The notes under the pieces are model-generated. The model saw only the letters and a list, made by a program, of their open reading frames with translations, was not told where the DNA came from and did not search any database. Positions 6,035-12,757 of a stretch of 17,904 bases of DNA are shown in pieces. The DNA lies in assembly GCA_904420255.1 (NCBI GenBank), contig CAJFUT010000107.1, positions 1 through 17,904 of the forward strand. Reading direction: 5' to 3'. Every line of letters begins with the position of its first letter. Position 1 is the stretch's first letter. The position numbers and the translations under genes were made by a program. This DNA is from an uncultured Angelakisella sp. (GTDB lineage: Bacteria > Bacillota > Clostridia > Oscillospirales > Ruminococcaceae).

Positions 6035-7380
6035 AAGCAGTCAAGGAATTCGTAGTGCCCGCAGCGGTGCTTACTGTTATCTGTATCGTGGTGTCCGCCG
6101 CCCTGGCCGGCACCTATGAGCTCACCGAGCCCGTCATCGAGGCCGCCAAGAAGGCCGAGGCGGATGCCGCCCGGGCCGTGGTCCTTCCCGAGGGGGACAG
6201 CTTCTCCGAGCTGGATATTTCCGGCCTTGAAAACATTGTGGACGCCTACTCCGCCAACAACGGCGCCGGTTATGTCATCACCGCCGTTTCCAAGGGCTAC
6301 GGCGGCGATATGCAGGTGATGGTGGGCATCGGCTCCGACGGCGCCATTACCGGCACCCAGCTCCTCAGCAACAGCGAAACCCAGGGCATCGGCTCCAAGG
6401 TGGGTGAGGACAGCTTCACCTCCACCTTCGTCGGCGTGGACAGCGCCGGTGTGGACGGGGTTGCCACCATCAGCGGCGCCACCGTCTCCTCCACCGCCTT
6501 CAAGACCGCCGTCACCTCCGCCTTCCAGGCCTACGGCGAACTGGCCGGCGTGGAAGTCGCCACCCCTGAGGCCGTGGACCCCAAGACCGTCATCTTCCCC
6601 GACGTGGCCGAGTTTGAAGAGATCACCGTGGACGGCGCCAAGATGGCCTACAAGGCCGCCGACGCCGGCTATATCCTGGTGATGGAGAGCCAGGGCTTTT
6701 CTGGGGCCAAAATTCCTATGGAGGTCTATGTGGGCGTCGCCCCTGACGGCACCATCGCCGGCGTAGCCGTGGGTGAAAATGAGGAAACCCCAGGCTATGG
6801 TTCTAAGGCTCTGGAGCAGTCCTATCTTTCCGCCTATATCGGCCAGACCTCTCCCGACAACATTGATAACATTTCCGGCGCTACCGAAACCTCCGTGGGC
6901 ATCAAGAAGGCTGTCCGGGCCGCTATGGAGCTGGTTCCCGGCCTGCTGGGCGACGCTTCTGCTTCTGCCGAGGGCAGCGCGGAGACCCCTGCCGAGGGCG
7001 AGGAGTCGGTTGAAACCATGGCCCCTGCGGGCGAGGATGTTGAAATCCAGGCCGCGGGCGTTGAGAGCGCAATCCTCCACAGCGATGGCAGCATGACCAT
7101 CACCGCCGCCGGCGCCGGCTACCGGGCCGCCGTGGGGAATGTTTATGTCACCGTCACCATCACCGCCGACGGCGTGATCGACAGCCTTTCTGTGGATGCC
7201 TCCATTGAAACAGAGGGAGTTGGCTCCCTGGCAGAGGAAGCCTCCTATACCGACAGCTGGGTTGGCCTGAGCGAAGGGGAAGCCCCCGCCGCCATTTCCG
7301 GCGCTACCGTGACCAGCAACGCTGTCAGCGAGGCTGTGGCCAAAGCCTTTGCCGCCTTCAATGCTTCGAAAGGAGCGTAA
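6031..7380 (+). CDS. rnfG: Enlarged Rnf subunit G with three FMN-binding repeats
   Basis: A 449-residue protein anchored by one N-terminal helix (about 8-30), with the remainder predicted outside the membrane. RnfG/NqrC proteins usually have about 200 residues and one FMN_bind domain. Here three tandem FMN_bind-like repeats are present, each ending in an SGAT motif whose threonine could carry covalent FMN: Thr151, Thr285 and Thr426. Each repeat has an upstream D-G-x-I strand and a G-x-GS segment (GIGSKV, GYGSKAL, GVGSLA). Repeats 1 and 2 share a GY/F-rich opening, while repeat 3 is shorter at its start. A Glu/Ala/Ser-rich, lysine-poor linker (about 308-345) separates repeats 2 and 3. The frame is intact, with ATGA overlap to rnfD and GGAGG 9 nt upstream. 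Operon position proves the rnfG identity; the extra flavin sites are an inference from motifs. Confidence 0.93.
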   Translation: MKAVKEFVVPAAVLTVICIVVSAALAGTYELTEPVIEAAKKAEADAARAVVLPEGDSFSELDISGLENIVDAYSANNGAGYVITAVSKGYGGDMQVMVGIGSDGAITGTQLLSNSETQGIGSKVGEDSFTSTFVGVDSAGVDGVATISGATVSSTAFKTAVTSAFQAYGELAGVEVATPEAVDPKTVIFPDVAEFEEITVDGAKMAYKAADAGYILVMESQGFSGAKIPMEVYVGVAPDGTIAGVAVGENEETPGYGSKALEQSYLSAYIGQTSPDNIDNISGATETSVGIKKAVRAAMELVPGLLGDASASAEGSAETPAEGEESVETMAPAGEDVEIQAAGVESAILHSDGSMTITAAGAGYRAAVGNVYVTVTITADGVIDSLSVDASIETEGVGSLAEEASYTDSWVGLSEGEAPAAISGATVTSNAVSEAVAKAFAAFNASKGA

Positions 7381-7386
7381 GGTAAT

Positions 7387-8064
7387 ATGAACAACAAACT
7401 GAAAATTCTTACCAACGGCATCATCAAGGAGAACCCTGTTTTGGTGCTGGTGCTGGGGACCTGTCCTGCCTTGGCGGTTACCAACAACACCATCAATGGC
7501 GTGGGTATGGGCATTGCGGCTACCTTTGTCCTTATTTGCTCCAACATGGTTATTTCGCTTTTGAAGAAAACCATTCCCGATAAGGTTCGCATCCCCTGCT
7601 ATATTGTAGTGATCGCCGGCTTCGTGACGGTGGTGGAGCTTCTTCTGGAAGCCTATATGAAATCCCTGTATGACGCCCTGGGCATCTTCCTGCCCCTCAT
7701 CGTGGTCAACTGCATCATTCTGGGTCGGGCGGAAATGTTCGCCAACAAGAACAGTGTTTTTGATTCCATGCTGGACGGCATCGGCATGGGGCTGGGCTTC
7801 ACCCTGGCCCTGTTCATCATGGGTTCCATCCGTGAGATTCTGGGTGTGGGCACCTTCTGCAACATCCCCATTCCCTGGCTCGCCGACAACCCTATTTCCA
7901 TCCTGGCCCAGGCTCCCGGCGGCTTCTTCGTCTATGGCTTCATCATCGCCATGCTCAACAAGGTTTCCCACGGCAAGGCGGTCAAACGCAAGAGCTTCGA
8001 CTGCGAATCCTGCCCCTCCCATGCGGGCTGCAGCGGCGCCATGAAAGGAGGCTGCGGTAGATAA
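7387..8064 (+). CDS. rnfE: Rnf complex subunit E with a cysteine-rich C-terminal tail
   Basis: A 225-residue membrane protein with about six helices, the RnfE/NqrD counterpart. With RnfA it forms an inverted-topology pair that carries electrons across the membrane through a shared iron-sulfur centre. Cys26 (GTCPALAVTNN) and Cys109 (VNCIILGRAE) are the expected membrane ligands. After the last helix the protein continues in a charged tail with Cys206-x2-Cys209-x5-Cys215-x7-Cys223, which could bind a metal or an iron-sulfur centre; I am not sure how common this tail is in clostridial RnfE. The ATG at 7387 follows AAAGGAG by 11 nt, and its TAA shares one base with the rnfA start. Confidence 0.95.
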   Translation: MNNKLKILTNGIIKENPVLVLVLGTCPALAVTNNTINGVGMGIAATFVLICSNMVISLLKKTIPDKVRIPCYIVVIAGFVTVVELLLEAYMKSLYDALGIFLPLIVVNCIILGRAEMFANKNSVFDSMLDGIGMGLGFTLALFIMGSIREILGVGTFCNIPIPWLADNPISILAQAPGGFFVYGFIIAMLNKVSHGKAVKRKSFDCESCPSHAGCSGAMKGGCGR

Positions 8065-8654
8065 TGAAAGAAATGCTGATTATCCTCTTTACCGCAATTC
8101 TGGTCCAAAACTTTGTCCTCTCCAAATTCCTGGCCATCTGCTCCTTCCTGGGCGTTTCCAAGAAGCTGGACGCCGCGGTGGGCATGAGCTTCGCCGTAAT
8201 CTTCGTCATGCTCATGGCCACCGCCGCCACCTGGCCCATCTACAACTTCATTCTGGACCCCAACGGCCTGGGTTATATGCAGACGGTGGTGTTCATTCTG
8301 GTCATCGCCGCCCTGGTGCAGCTGGTGGAGATGTTCCTCAAGAAATTCGTCCCCCCGCTTTACCAGGCCCTGGGTATTTTCCTGCCCCTCATCACCACCA
8401 ACTGCGCCGTGCTGGGCGTGGTGGTGCTGAACATCACCGAGTCCTACAATTTCGCCCAGTCTATGGTGAACTCCCTGGGCGCCGGCCTTGGTTATATGCT
8501 GGCCATGGTGCTGTTCTGCGGCGTCCGTTCCCGTGTGGATACCGCCGATGTGCCGGAGTGCTTCAAGGGCATTCCCATCACCCTGGCGGCGGCTTCCATC
8601 ATGTCGGTTTCCTTTATGGGCTTTTCCGGCATTGTTGAGAATATGTTTAAGTAA
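8064..8654 (+). CDS. rnfA: Rnf complex subunit A
   Basis: A 196-residue integral membrane protein with about six helices, the RnfA/NqrE counterpart and homologue of RnfE in inverted topology. The conserved opening QNFVLSKFLAIC places Cys26, and TTNCAVLGV places Cys114; these match the cysteines that hold the intramembrane iron-sulfur cluster in Nqr/Rnf. The start overlaps the rnfE stop by one base (TAATG), with AAAGGAGG about 12 nt upstream inside rnfE, so translation is probably coupled. The length is standard and no residue expected from the family is visibly missing. Confidence 0.96.
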   Translation: MKEMLIILFTAILVQNFVLSKFLAICSFLGVSKKLDAAVGMSFAVIFVMLMATAATWPIYNFILDPNGLGYMQTVVFILVIAALVQLVEMFLKKFVPPLYQALGIFLPLITTNCAVLGVVVLNITESYNFAQSMVNSLGAGLGYMLAMVLFCGVRSRVDTADVPECFKGIPITLAAASIMSVSFMGFSGIVENMFK

Positions 8655-8668
8655 GGGGGGCGGAGAAG

Positions 8669-9457
8669 ATGGTAGAAGGAATTTTAGTTGTTACCGCTGT
8701 CGGCCTGGTGGCCGGCGTCCTCCTGGTGGTGGCCTCCAAGTTCATGTATGTCCCGGTGGATGAGACCGCCGAGAAGATCCGCGCCTGCCTGCCCGGCGCC
8801 AACTGCGGCGCCTGCGGCTTCGCCGGCTGCGACGGCTACGCCGCCGCCCTGGCGAAACGGGACGGCTCTGTGAAGCCCAATCTCTGCACCCCCGGCGGCG
8901 CCGCTGCTGCCCAGGGCATCTGCGAAGTGCTGGATATCCCCTTCGAGGGGGTCCAGGCCCAGAAGTCGGTGGTGAAGTGCACCGGCACCTTCGACACCAG
9001 CGAATACTCCATGGACTACGAAGGCCCCAAGACCTGCAAGGCCTGCAGCACCTTCTACAACGGCAGAAGAAGCTGCACCTACGGCTGCCTGGGTTATGGC
9101 GACTGTGTGGAGGTCTGCAAATTCGGAGCCCTCTCCATCCAGAACGGCCTGGCGGTTGTGGACCGGGAGCTTTGCACCGGCTGCGGCGCCTGCGCCAAAA
9201 TCTGCCCCAATCATCTGTTTGAGATGGCCCCGGAGAACAGCAGGGTCTGGGTGGGATGCGCTTCCCATGACAAGGGCGGCGTTGTCCGCAAGATCTGCTC
9301 GGTGGGGTGCATCGGCTGCATGAAGTGCCAGAAGACCTGTCAGTACGGCGCCATCACCGTTACGGAGAATCTGGCCCATATCGATCCCGAGAAATGCACC
9401 AGCTGCGGCGAGTGTGTGGAGGTCTGTCCCGTCCATGTGATCCATATGGTGCAGTAA
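8669..9457 (+). CDS. rnfB: Rnf complex subunit B (polyferredoxin, ferredoxin-accepting subunit)
   Basis: A 262-residue protein with one N-terminal membrane anchor (about 5-24) and a cytoplasmic chain of iron-sulfur clusters. It takes electrons from reduced ferredoxin. Five probable [4Fe-4S] sites can be read: Cys46/49/54/73 (the RnfB-type 4Fe-4S domain); Cys136/140/146/150 and Cys169/172/175/179 (first ferredoxin pair); Cys214/217/220/224 and Cys243/246/249/253 (second pair). Additional cysteines lie at 123, 126 and 210. It is shorter than some clostridial RnfB proteins but complete. The ATG at 8669 has a GGGGGGCGGAG ribosome region after the rnfA stop. It is the last gene of the operon, followed 15 nt later by a strong terminator. 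Confidence 0.96.
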   Translation: MVEGILVVTAVGLVAGVLLVVASKFMYVPVDETAEKIRACLPGANCGACGFAGCDGYAAALAKRDGSVKPNLCTPGGAAAAQGICEVLDIPFEGVQAQKSVVKCTGTFDTSEYSMDYEGPKTCKACSTFYNGRRSCTYGCLGYGDCVEVCKFGALSIQNGLAVVDRELCTGCGACAKICPNHLFEMAPENSRVWVGCASHDKGGVVRKICSVGCIGCMKCQKTCQYGAITVTENLAHIDPEKCTSCGECVEVCPVHVIHMVQ

Positions 9458-9472
9458 GCATTTACAAAATGG

Positions 9473-9513
9473 AACTGCCCGTTCCCCTGATCCGGGGAGC
9501 GGGCGGTTTTTTT
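9473..9513 (+). terminator. Strong intrinsic terminator of the rnf operon
   Basis: A 15-bp stem with two G-U pairs and no mismatch (AACTGCCCGTTCCCC at 9473-9487, GGGGAGCGGGCGGTT at 9494-9508) has a 6-nt loop and runs straight into T7 at 9507-9513. It lies 15 nt after the rnfB stop and is the clearest terminator in the window. Confidence 0.93.
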
Positions 9514-9556
9514 CTGGAAAAGTCATCCAATGGGGCGGTTTCAGGCGGGAAAGGAT

Positions 9557-9585
9557 TTGTTTTTTACAGGCAACGGTGGTATAAT
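9557..9585 (+). promoter_or_regulatory. Extended -10 promoter for the divIVA-like gene
   Basis: A perfect TATAAT (9580-9585) is preceded by TGG, giving the extended -10 TGGTATAAT. A weak -35 TTGTTT (9557-9562) sits at 17-nt spacing. It lies between the rnf terminator and the next start at 9649. A perfect extended -10 can compensate for the poor -35. The transcript probably includes the divIVA-like gene and may continue into cdaA and cdaR. Confidence 0.7.
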
Positions 9586-9648
9586 AACCCAAAGAGGCTG
9601 TGATGCCTTGATTTTAGGCCGTTTGCCGCCAGGGAGGTTTTTGGAAAA

Positions 9649-10383
9649 ATGGAGCAGCAGAAGGTATTCCCCACCGCCTGTTTTGGATTTGATAAAAAAG
9701 TGGTTCTGGATTACATATATGAGCAGGATACCGCCGCTAAGGCCAAGGAGGCGGAGTATGAAAGCCGGATTGGGGAGCTGGAATCCCAGATCACCGAGCT
9801 GCAGGGCCGCCTGGAGGAGCTGAACGCCCAGTGCGAGCTGGCCAAGGCGCAGCTTTACAGCGAGAAGGAGGCCGCTGCCGCCTCCAAGGCCAGCTATGAT
9901 AAGCTCAAATCCGACGCTGACCAGCTGGTTCAGGTGGCCCGGAACAAGGATAACGAGCTCCAGATCCAGATGGAGCTGAACCGCCAGCTCCAGAACCGGA
10001 ACGCCGAGCTGGAAAATCGCATCTCCGCCCTGACCCAGGAGTTGGAGGAAGCCAGAAAATCCACTGGGGACAGCGCCCGAGAGGCCCTGGAAAAGGCGAA
10101 GGCCGAGGCGGAGGAAATCCTTGCGTCGGCCGAGCAGAAGGCCCAGTCCATCCGTGAGGAAGCGGCCAAGGAGGCGGCTCCCGAGGCGGAACGCCTTCGG
10201 GAGGAGCTGGGAAAGATGAAGGAAACCATCGGCGGAATGCTGGCCCAGTTTGAAGGCGAGCTTTCCAAGCTGGACAAGGGTGGGGATGATACCGCTGCCC
10301 GGGAGGAAAGCGGCGCTTTTTTTCCCCAAGCGCCCGGCCGTCAGGAACCGGCGGGGCGGGTGAAGGTAAAGGTCCGGCGGTAA
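9649..10383 (+). CDS. DivIVA-like coiled-coil protein
   Basis: A 244-residue protein. The N-terminal motif FPTACFGFDKKVVLDYI (7-23) resembles the membrane-curvature-sensing start of DivIVA/GpsB proteins. It is followed by long heptad-rich coiled coil (about 27-200, rich in Glu, Ala, Gln, Lys) and a disordered tail. Such proteins mark division sites or poles and recruit partners. The ATG at 9649 lies 11 nt after AGGGAGG. Near the 3' end, T7 at 10317-10323 gives T-TTT-TTT in frame, followed by a GC hairpin; the -1 frame then stays open past this gene's stop to 10475. This may be a programmed frameshift, a phase-variable tract, a sequencing indel or chance. In the annotated frame the end is basic (VKVKVRR). 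The gene lies upstream of cdaA. Confidence 0.8.
   Translation: MEQQKVFPTACFGFDKKVVLDYIYEQDTAAKAKEAEYESRIGELESQITELQGRLEELNAQCELAKAQLYSEKEAAAASKASYDKLKSDADQLVQVARNKDNELQIQMELNRQLQNRNAELENRISALTQELEEARKSTGDSAREALEKAKAEAEEILASAEQKAQSIREEAAKEAAPEAERLREELGKMKETIGGMLAQFEGELSKLDKGGDDTAAREESGAFFPQAPGRQEPAGRVKVKVRR
10317..10358 (+). other. Possible -1 frameshift signal: slippery heptamer plus hairpin
   Basis: T-TTT-TTT (10317-10323) falls exactly on codon boundaries as X-XXY-YYZ in the divIVA-like frame (Ala, Phe224, Phe225). After a 7-nt spacer, CGCCCGGCCG (10331-10340) can pair with CGGCGGGGCG (10349-10358), nine pairs with one internal G-G mismatch and an 8-nt loop. The arrangement matches known bacterial -1 frameshift sites, but GC-rich hairpins are common here, so it is only a candidate. 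Confidence 0.35.
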
Positions 10384-10475
10384 AGCAGGCCCGCCCTGTG
10401 AGCGGACCCGCCGGGAAGCCCCTGCTGCGGATCCTGGGGGAGCGCCTGCGGCGGAGGATTTTCCGCCGGCTGTAA
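10323..10475 (+). other. Open -1 frame continuing the divIVA-like gene, or a separate tiny ORF
   Basis: Slippage by -1 at the T7 tract would add 50 residues before TAA at 10473-10475, giving a 275-residue product instead of 244. The added end is strongly basic (GKPLLRILGERLRRRIFRRL), and its codons, even beyond the normal stop at 10383, nearly all end in G or C like real genes here. A second reading is a separate 25-codon ORF from GTG 10398 to 10475, but no good ribosome site precedes it. Neither is proven. Confidence 0.3.
10449..10468 (+). other. Short hairpin between the divIVA-like gene and cdaA
   Basis: CGGCGGA (10449-10455) pairs with TCCGCCG (10462-10468) around GGATTT. No T-run follows directly; the nearest, T5, is about 17 nt later at 10486-10490. 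It is a weak terminator at best, so cdaA may be cotranscribed with the upstream gene. I see no clear promoter for cdaA in 10384-10508. Confidence 0.35.
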
Positions 10476-10508
10476 AGAAAATTCCTTTTTGTGAGGGAGA
10501 GTTGAAGA

Positions 10509-11396
10509 ATGCCTGATTTCACCGGCGATGTCTGGATCAATATACAAGGGATGGTCGCAGGCGCCATCAATACTTTCCGCGTCCGGGACGCTTTGGATAT
10601 CGCCATTGTGGCCTTTTTGATCTACCATCTGATCCTTTTGGTGCGGGAAACCCGGGCCGGGCAGCTGATCAAAGGGGTACTGGTAATCCTGCTTTTGTAC
10701 TTGGCGGCTTCCGTGCTGGAGCTTTACACCCTGCGCACCATTATGGAATATGTCATCCGGTACGGCGTCATCGTCCTGCTGATCCTGTTCCAGCCCGAAC
10801 TGCGCAAGGTGCTGGAGCAGGTGGGTCGAACCAGCCTTTCCAACCTGACGGTGTTTGCCCCCAATATGAGCGCCAGCGAATACGAGCGCAGCCAGATGAT
10901 CAAGACCATCAACGCCATCTGCGACAGCTGCGCCGTCCTTTCCAAGGAGAAGATCGGCGCCCTGATCGTGATGGAAAAGGAAACCAAAATTGGGGATATT
11001 ATTTCCACCGGCACCATTATTGACTCCCAGGCCAGCGCGGACCTGATCAAGAACGTGTTCTTCCCCAATTCCCCCCTCCACGACGGCGCCCTGGTGATCC
11101 GCAACAGCCGTCTGTATGCGGCGGGATGCTTCCTGCCCCTTTCGGATAACTACGAGATCAGCCGCTCTCTGGGGACCCGCCACCGGGCGGCCCTGGGAAT
11201 CAGCGAGGTTTCGGACGCTGTGGTGGTGGTGGTTTCGGAGGAAACCGGCAATATCACCGTGGCCAAGAACGGGAAGCTGAACATCGGCATCACCGTCAAC
11301 ACCCTGAGCACCATCCTGTACAATGAGTTTATCAGCAGCGAGAAGGAAAGCTCCTCCGAAAGGAAGAAAAAGCTTTTCAGGAGGGTGAAGAAATGA
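10509..11396 (+). CDS. cdaA: Diadenylate cyclase CdaA (c-di-AMP synthase)
   Basis: A 295-residue membrane protein that condenses two ATP into cyclic di-AMP, which controls potassium and osmolyte balance and cell-wall homeostasis in Firmicutes. Three N-terminal helices (about 27-47, 53-73, 78-95) are followed by a short coiled linker and the DAC domain (about 120-270). That domain contains the catalytic DGA (Asp192-Gly193-Ala194, in PLHDGALVI) and RHR (Arg224-His225-Arg226, in GTRHRAALG) motifs. The ATG at 10509 is preceded by GAGGGAG. The basic, Ser/Lys-rich C-terminus ends in an ATGA overlap with cdaR, its usual regulator and neighbour. Length and motifs are complete. Confidence 0.97.
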   Translation: MPDFTGDVWINIQGMVAGAINTFRVRDALDIAIVAFLIYHLILLVRETRAGQLIKGVLVILLLYLAASVLELYTLRTIMEYVIRYGVIVLLILFQPELRKVLEQVGRTSLSNLTVFAPNMSASEYERSQMIKTINAICDSCAVLSKEKIGALIVMEKETKIGDIISTGTIIDSQASADLIKNVFFPNSPLHDGALVIRNSRLYAAGCFLPLSDNYEISRSLGTRHRAALGISEVSDAVVVVVSEETGNITVAKNGKLNIGITVNTLSTILYNEFISSEKESSSERKKKLFRRVKK

Positions 11397-12685
11397 ATCT
11401 GAAGCCCACCTTTTCCGGGCTTTTGAAAAAGCCCAGCTATACTGTGATTATTTCCATCCTGATTGCCGTTATGGCGTGGTTCGTGGTCGTAAATACCGAC
11501 CCGGACCAGGAGCGGGTGGTCACCATTGAGAATGTGCCGGTGAATATCTCCACCACCGCCCTCAACAGCCTCGGCCTCAACATCATTGAGGGGGAGGACC
11601 CTGTGGTTTCGGTGCAGGTCCGGGGCAGGATCACCGAAGTCGGCATATTGACGGCGGACGACATCCAGGTCCAGGCCAGCTTTTCGGACATCGCGGGGGC
11701 CGGGACCTACGAGCTGCGGCTGTCCGCCACCTCCGCGGCGGGAACGGTGGAAGCCATTATACCGGAAACCATCACCATGACCTTTGACCGGGAAACCAGG
11801 AAGGAGCTGCCGGTGACGGTGGATATCAACGGCCTTTCGGTTCCTGAGAACGACTATATCCTGGGGGCGGTCACCGCGAATCCCTCCTCTGTCACGGTAA
11901 GGGGACCGGAGAGCGACGTGAACCGCATCGCCAGGGCGGTGGTCCGGGCGGACCTGTCCGAACCCCTGACCCGGTCCCAGGTGGTGTCGGCGGACATTGT
12001 GTTTATGGACTCCGACGGCAATGTGGTGGAAAGCGAGCACATCACCAGCGATTTCACCTCGGTGGATATCACCATCCCGGTGAAGCGGATTGTGGAACTG
12101 CCCCTGCGCCTTTCCTTCACCAATGTCCCGGAGGGCTTCCCTCTGGAGGAGCTTGCCTACACCATGTCCAATGAAACCATTGTGGTGGCCGCCCAGGAAA
12201 GCACCATCAGCGCCACCCAGGAGATCATCGCCGGCGTCATTGACATGGAGCAGCTTGACCTGACGGAGCAGAGCACCTACACCTTCCAGGTGAGGCTGCC
12301 CGACGATTTTGTGAACATCGACAATATTGAGAACATTGTGGTGGAATTTGATACCCAGGGGCTGACCTCCACCTACCTGAACCTGAGCACATTCGAGGTG
12401 CTTAATGCGCCGGAGGAATTTACCGTGACGCCCCTGACCCAGGCCCTGTACAATGTCAAGATCATCGGCTTCGCCGAGGAGATGCAGTCCATCCAGCCCG
12501 ACGATTTCCTTGTGACGGTGGACCTTTCCGACCGGGAGATTCAGCTGGGCCAGTACGAATTCCCGGTGAGCATTTCCGCTCCCGGCCAGGGGAGGGTCTG
12601 GGCATTGGGAAGCCATACCGCGGTGGTGAATATACAGGCGAGGACAGAAACGGAAACCGCGGTTGAGGAAGAAGGGAACGGTTAA
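11393..12685 (+). CDS. cdaR: CdaR, YbbR-domain regulator of CdaA
   Basis: A 430-residue protein with one N-terminal membrane helix (about 17-34, TVIISILIAVMAWFVVV) and an extracytoplasmic part made of about four beta-rich YbbR repeats. They begin near residues 37, 133, 226 and 325, with recurring forms such as VTIENVPVNI, LPVTVDINGLS and LPLRLSFTNVPEG. CdaR binds CdaA in the membrane and modulates c-di-AMP synthesis. Its start overlaps the cdaA stop by 4 nt, and AGGAGGG lies 7 nt upstream. In many Firmicutes glmM follows; here it does not, and a hairpin and an FAD dehydrogenase come next. The acidic Thr/Glu tail ends the protein. Repeat boundaries are estimates by eye. Confidence 0.92.
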   Translation: MNLKPTFSGLLKKPSYTVIISILIAVMAWFVVVNTDPDQERVVTIENVPVNISTTALNSLGLNIIEGEDPVVSVQVRGRITEVGILTADDIQVQASFSDIAGAGTYELRLSATSAAGTVEAIIPETITMTFDRETRKELPVTVDINGLSVPENDYILGAVTANPSSVTVRGPESDVNRIARAVVRADLSEPLTRSQVVSADIVFMDSDGNVVESEHITSDFTSVDITIPVKRIVELPLRLSFTNVPEGFPLEELAYTMSNETIVVAAQESTISATQEIIAGVIDMEQLDLTEQSTYTFQVRLPDDFVNIDNIENIVVEFDTQGLTSTYLNLSTFEVLNAPEEFTVTPLTQALYNVKIIGFAEEMQSIQPDDFLVTVDLSDREIQLGQYEFPVSISAPGQGRVWALGSHTAVVNIQARTETETAVEEEGNG

Positions 12686-12710
12686 GGGTTCCGATTGGTT
12701 GATTGATTCT

Positions 12711-12739
12711 CTTGGGCCTGCCCGAAGGGCGGGCTCAAG
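12711..12739 (+). other. Strong hairpin between cdaR and the FAD dehydrogenase gene
   Basis: CTTGGGCCTGCCC (12711-12723) pairs over all 13 positions with GGGCGGGCTCAAG (12727-12739), allowing two G-U pairs, around GAA. No T-run follows before the GGAGG at 12748-12752, so it does not look like a classic terminator. It could weaken readthrough, protect the cdaAR mRNA end, or regulate access to the next ribosome site 8 nt away. Confidence 0.5.
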
Positions 12740-12757
12740 CCTGTTGTGGAGGTTTTT

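Noticed and set aside
6450..7340. Repeated SGAT-coding segments in rnfG as a possible DNA repeat or assembly duplication
   Set aside because: The repeats are similar only at protein-motif level; the surrounding DNA and residues differ clearly, so they are old diverged domains, not a recent copy error.
3794..8022. Two long minus-strand frames (3794-5986 and 5932-8022) opposite rnfC, rnfD, rnfG and rnfE
   Set aside because: Same codon-bias artefact; low-complexity His/Gly/Asp-rich translations and no ribosome sites, opposite clearly real rnf genes.
9530..9823. Small + strand frame between rnfB and the divIVA-like gene
   Set aside because: It runs across the promoter and into the divIVA-like gene in another frame, has no ribosome site, and its translation shows no recognisable protein features.
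10449..10490. Terminator between the divIVA-like gene and cdaA
   Set aside because: The stem is only 7 bp and the T-run begins about 17 nt after it, so it does not form a credible intrinsic terminator; listed only as a hairpin.
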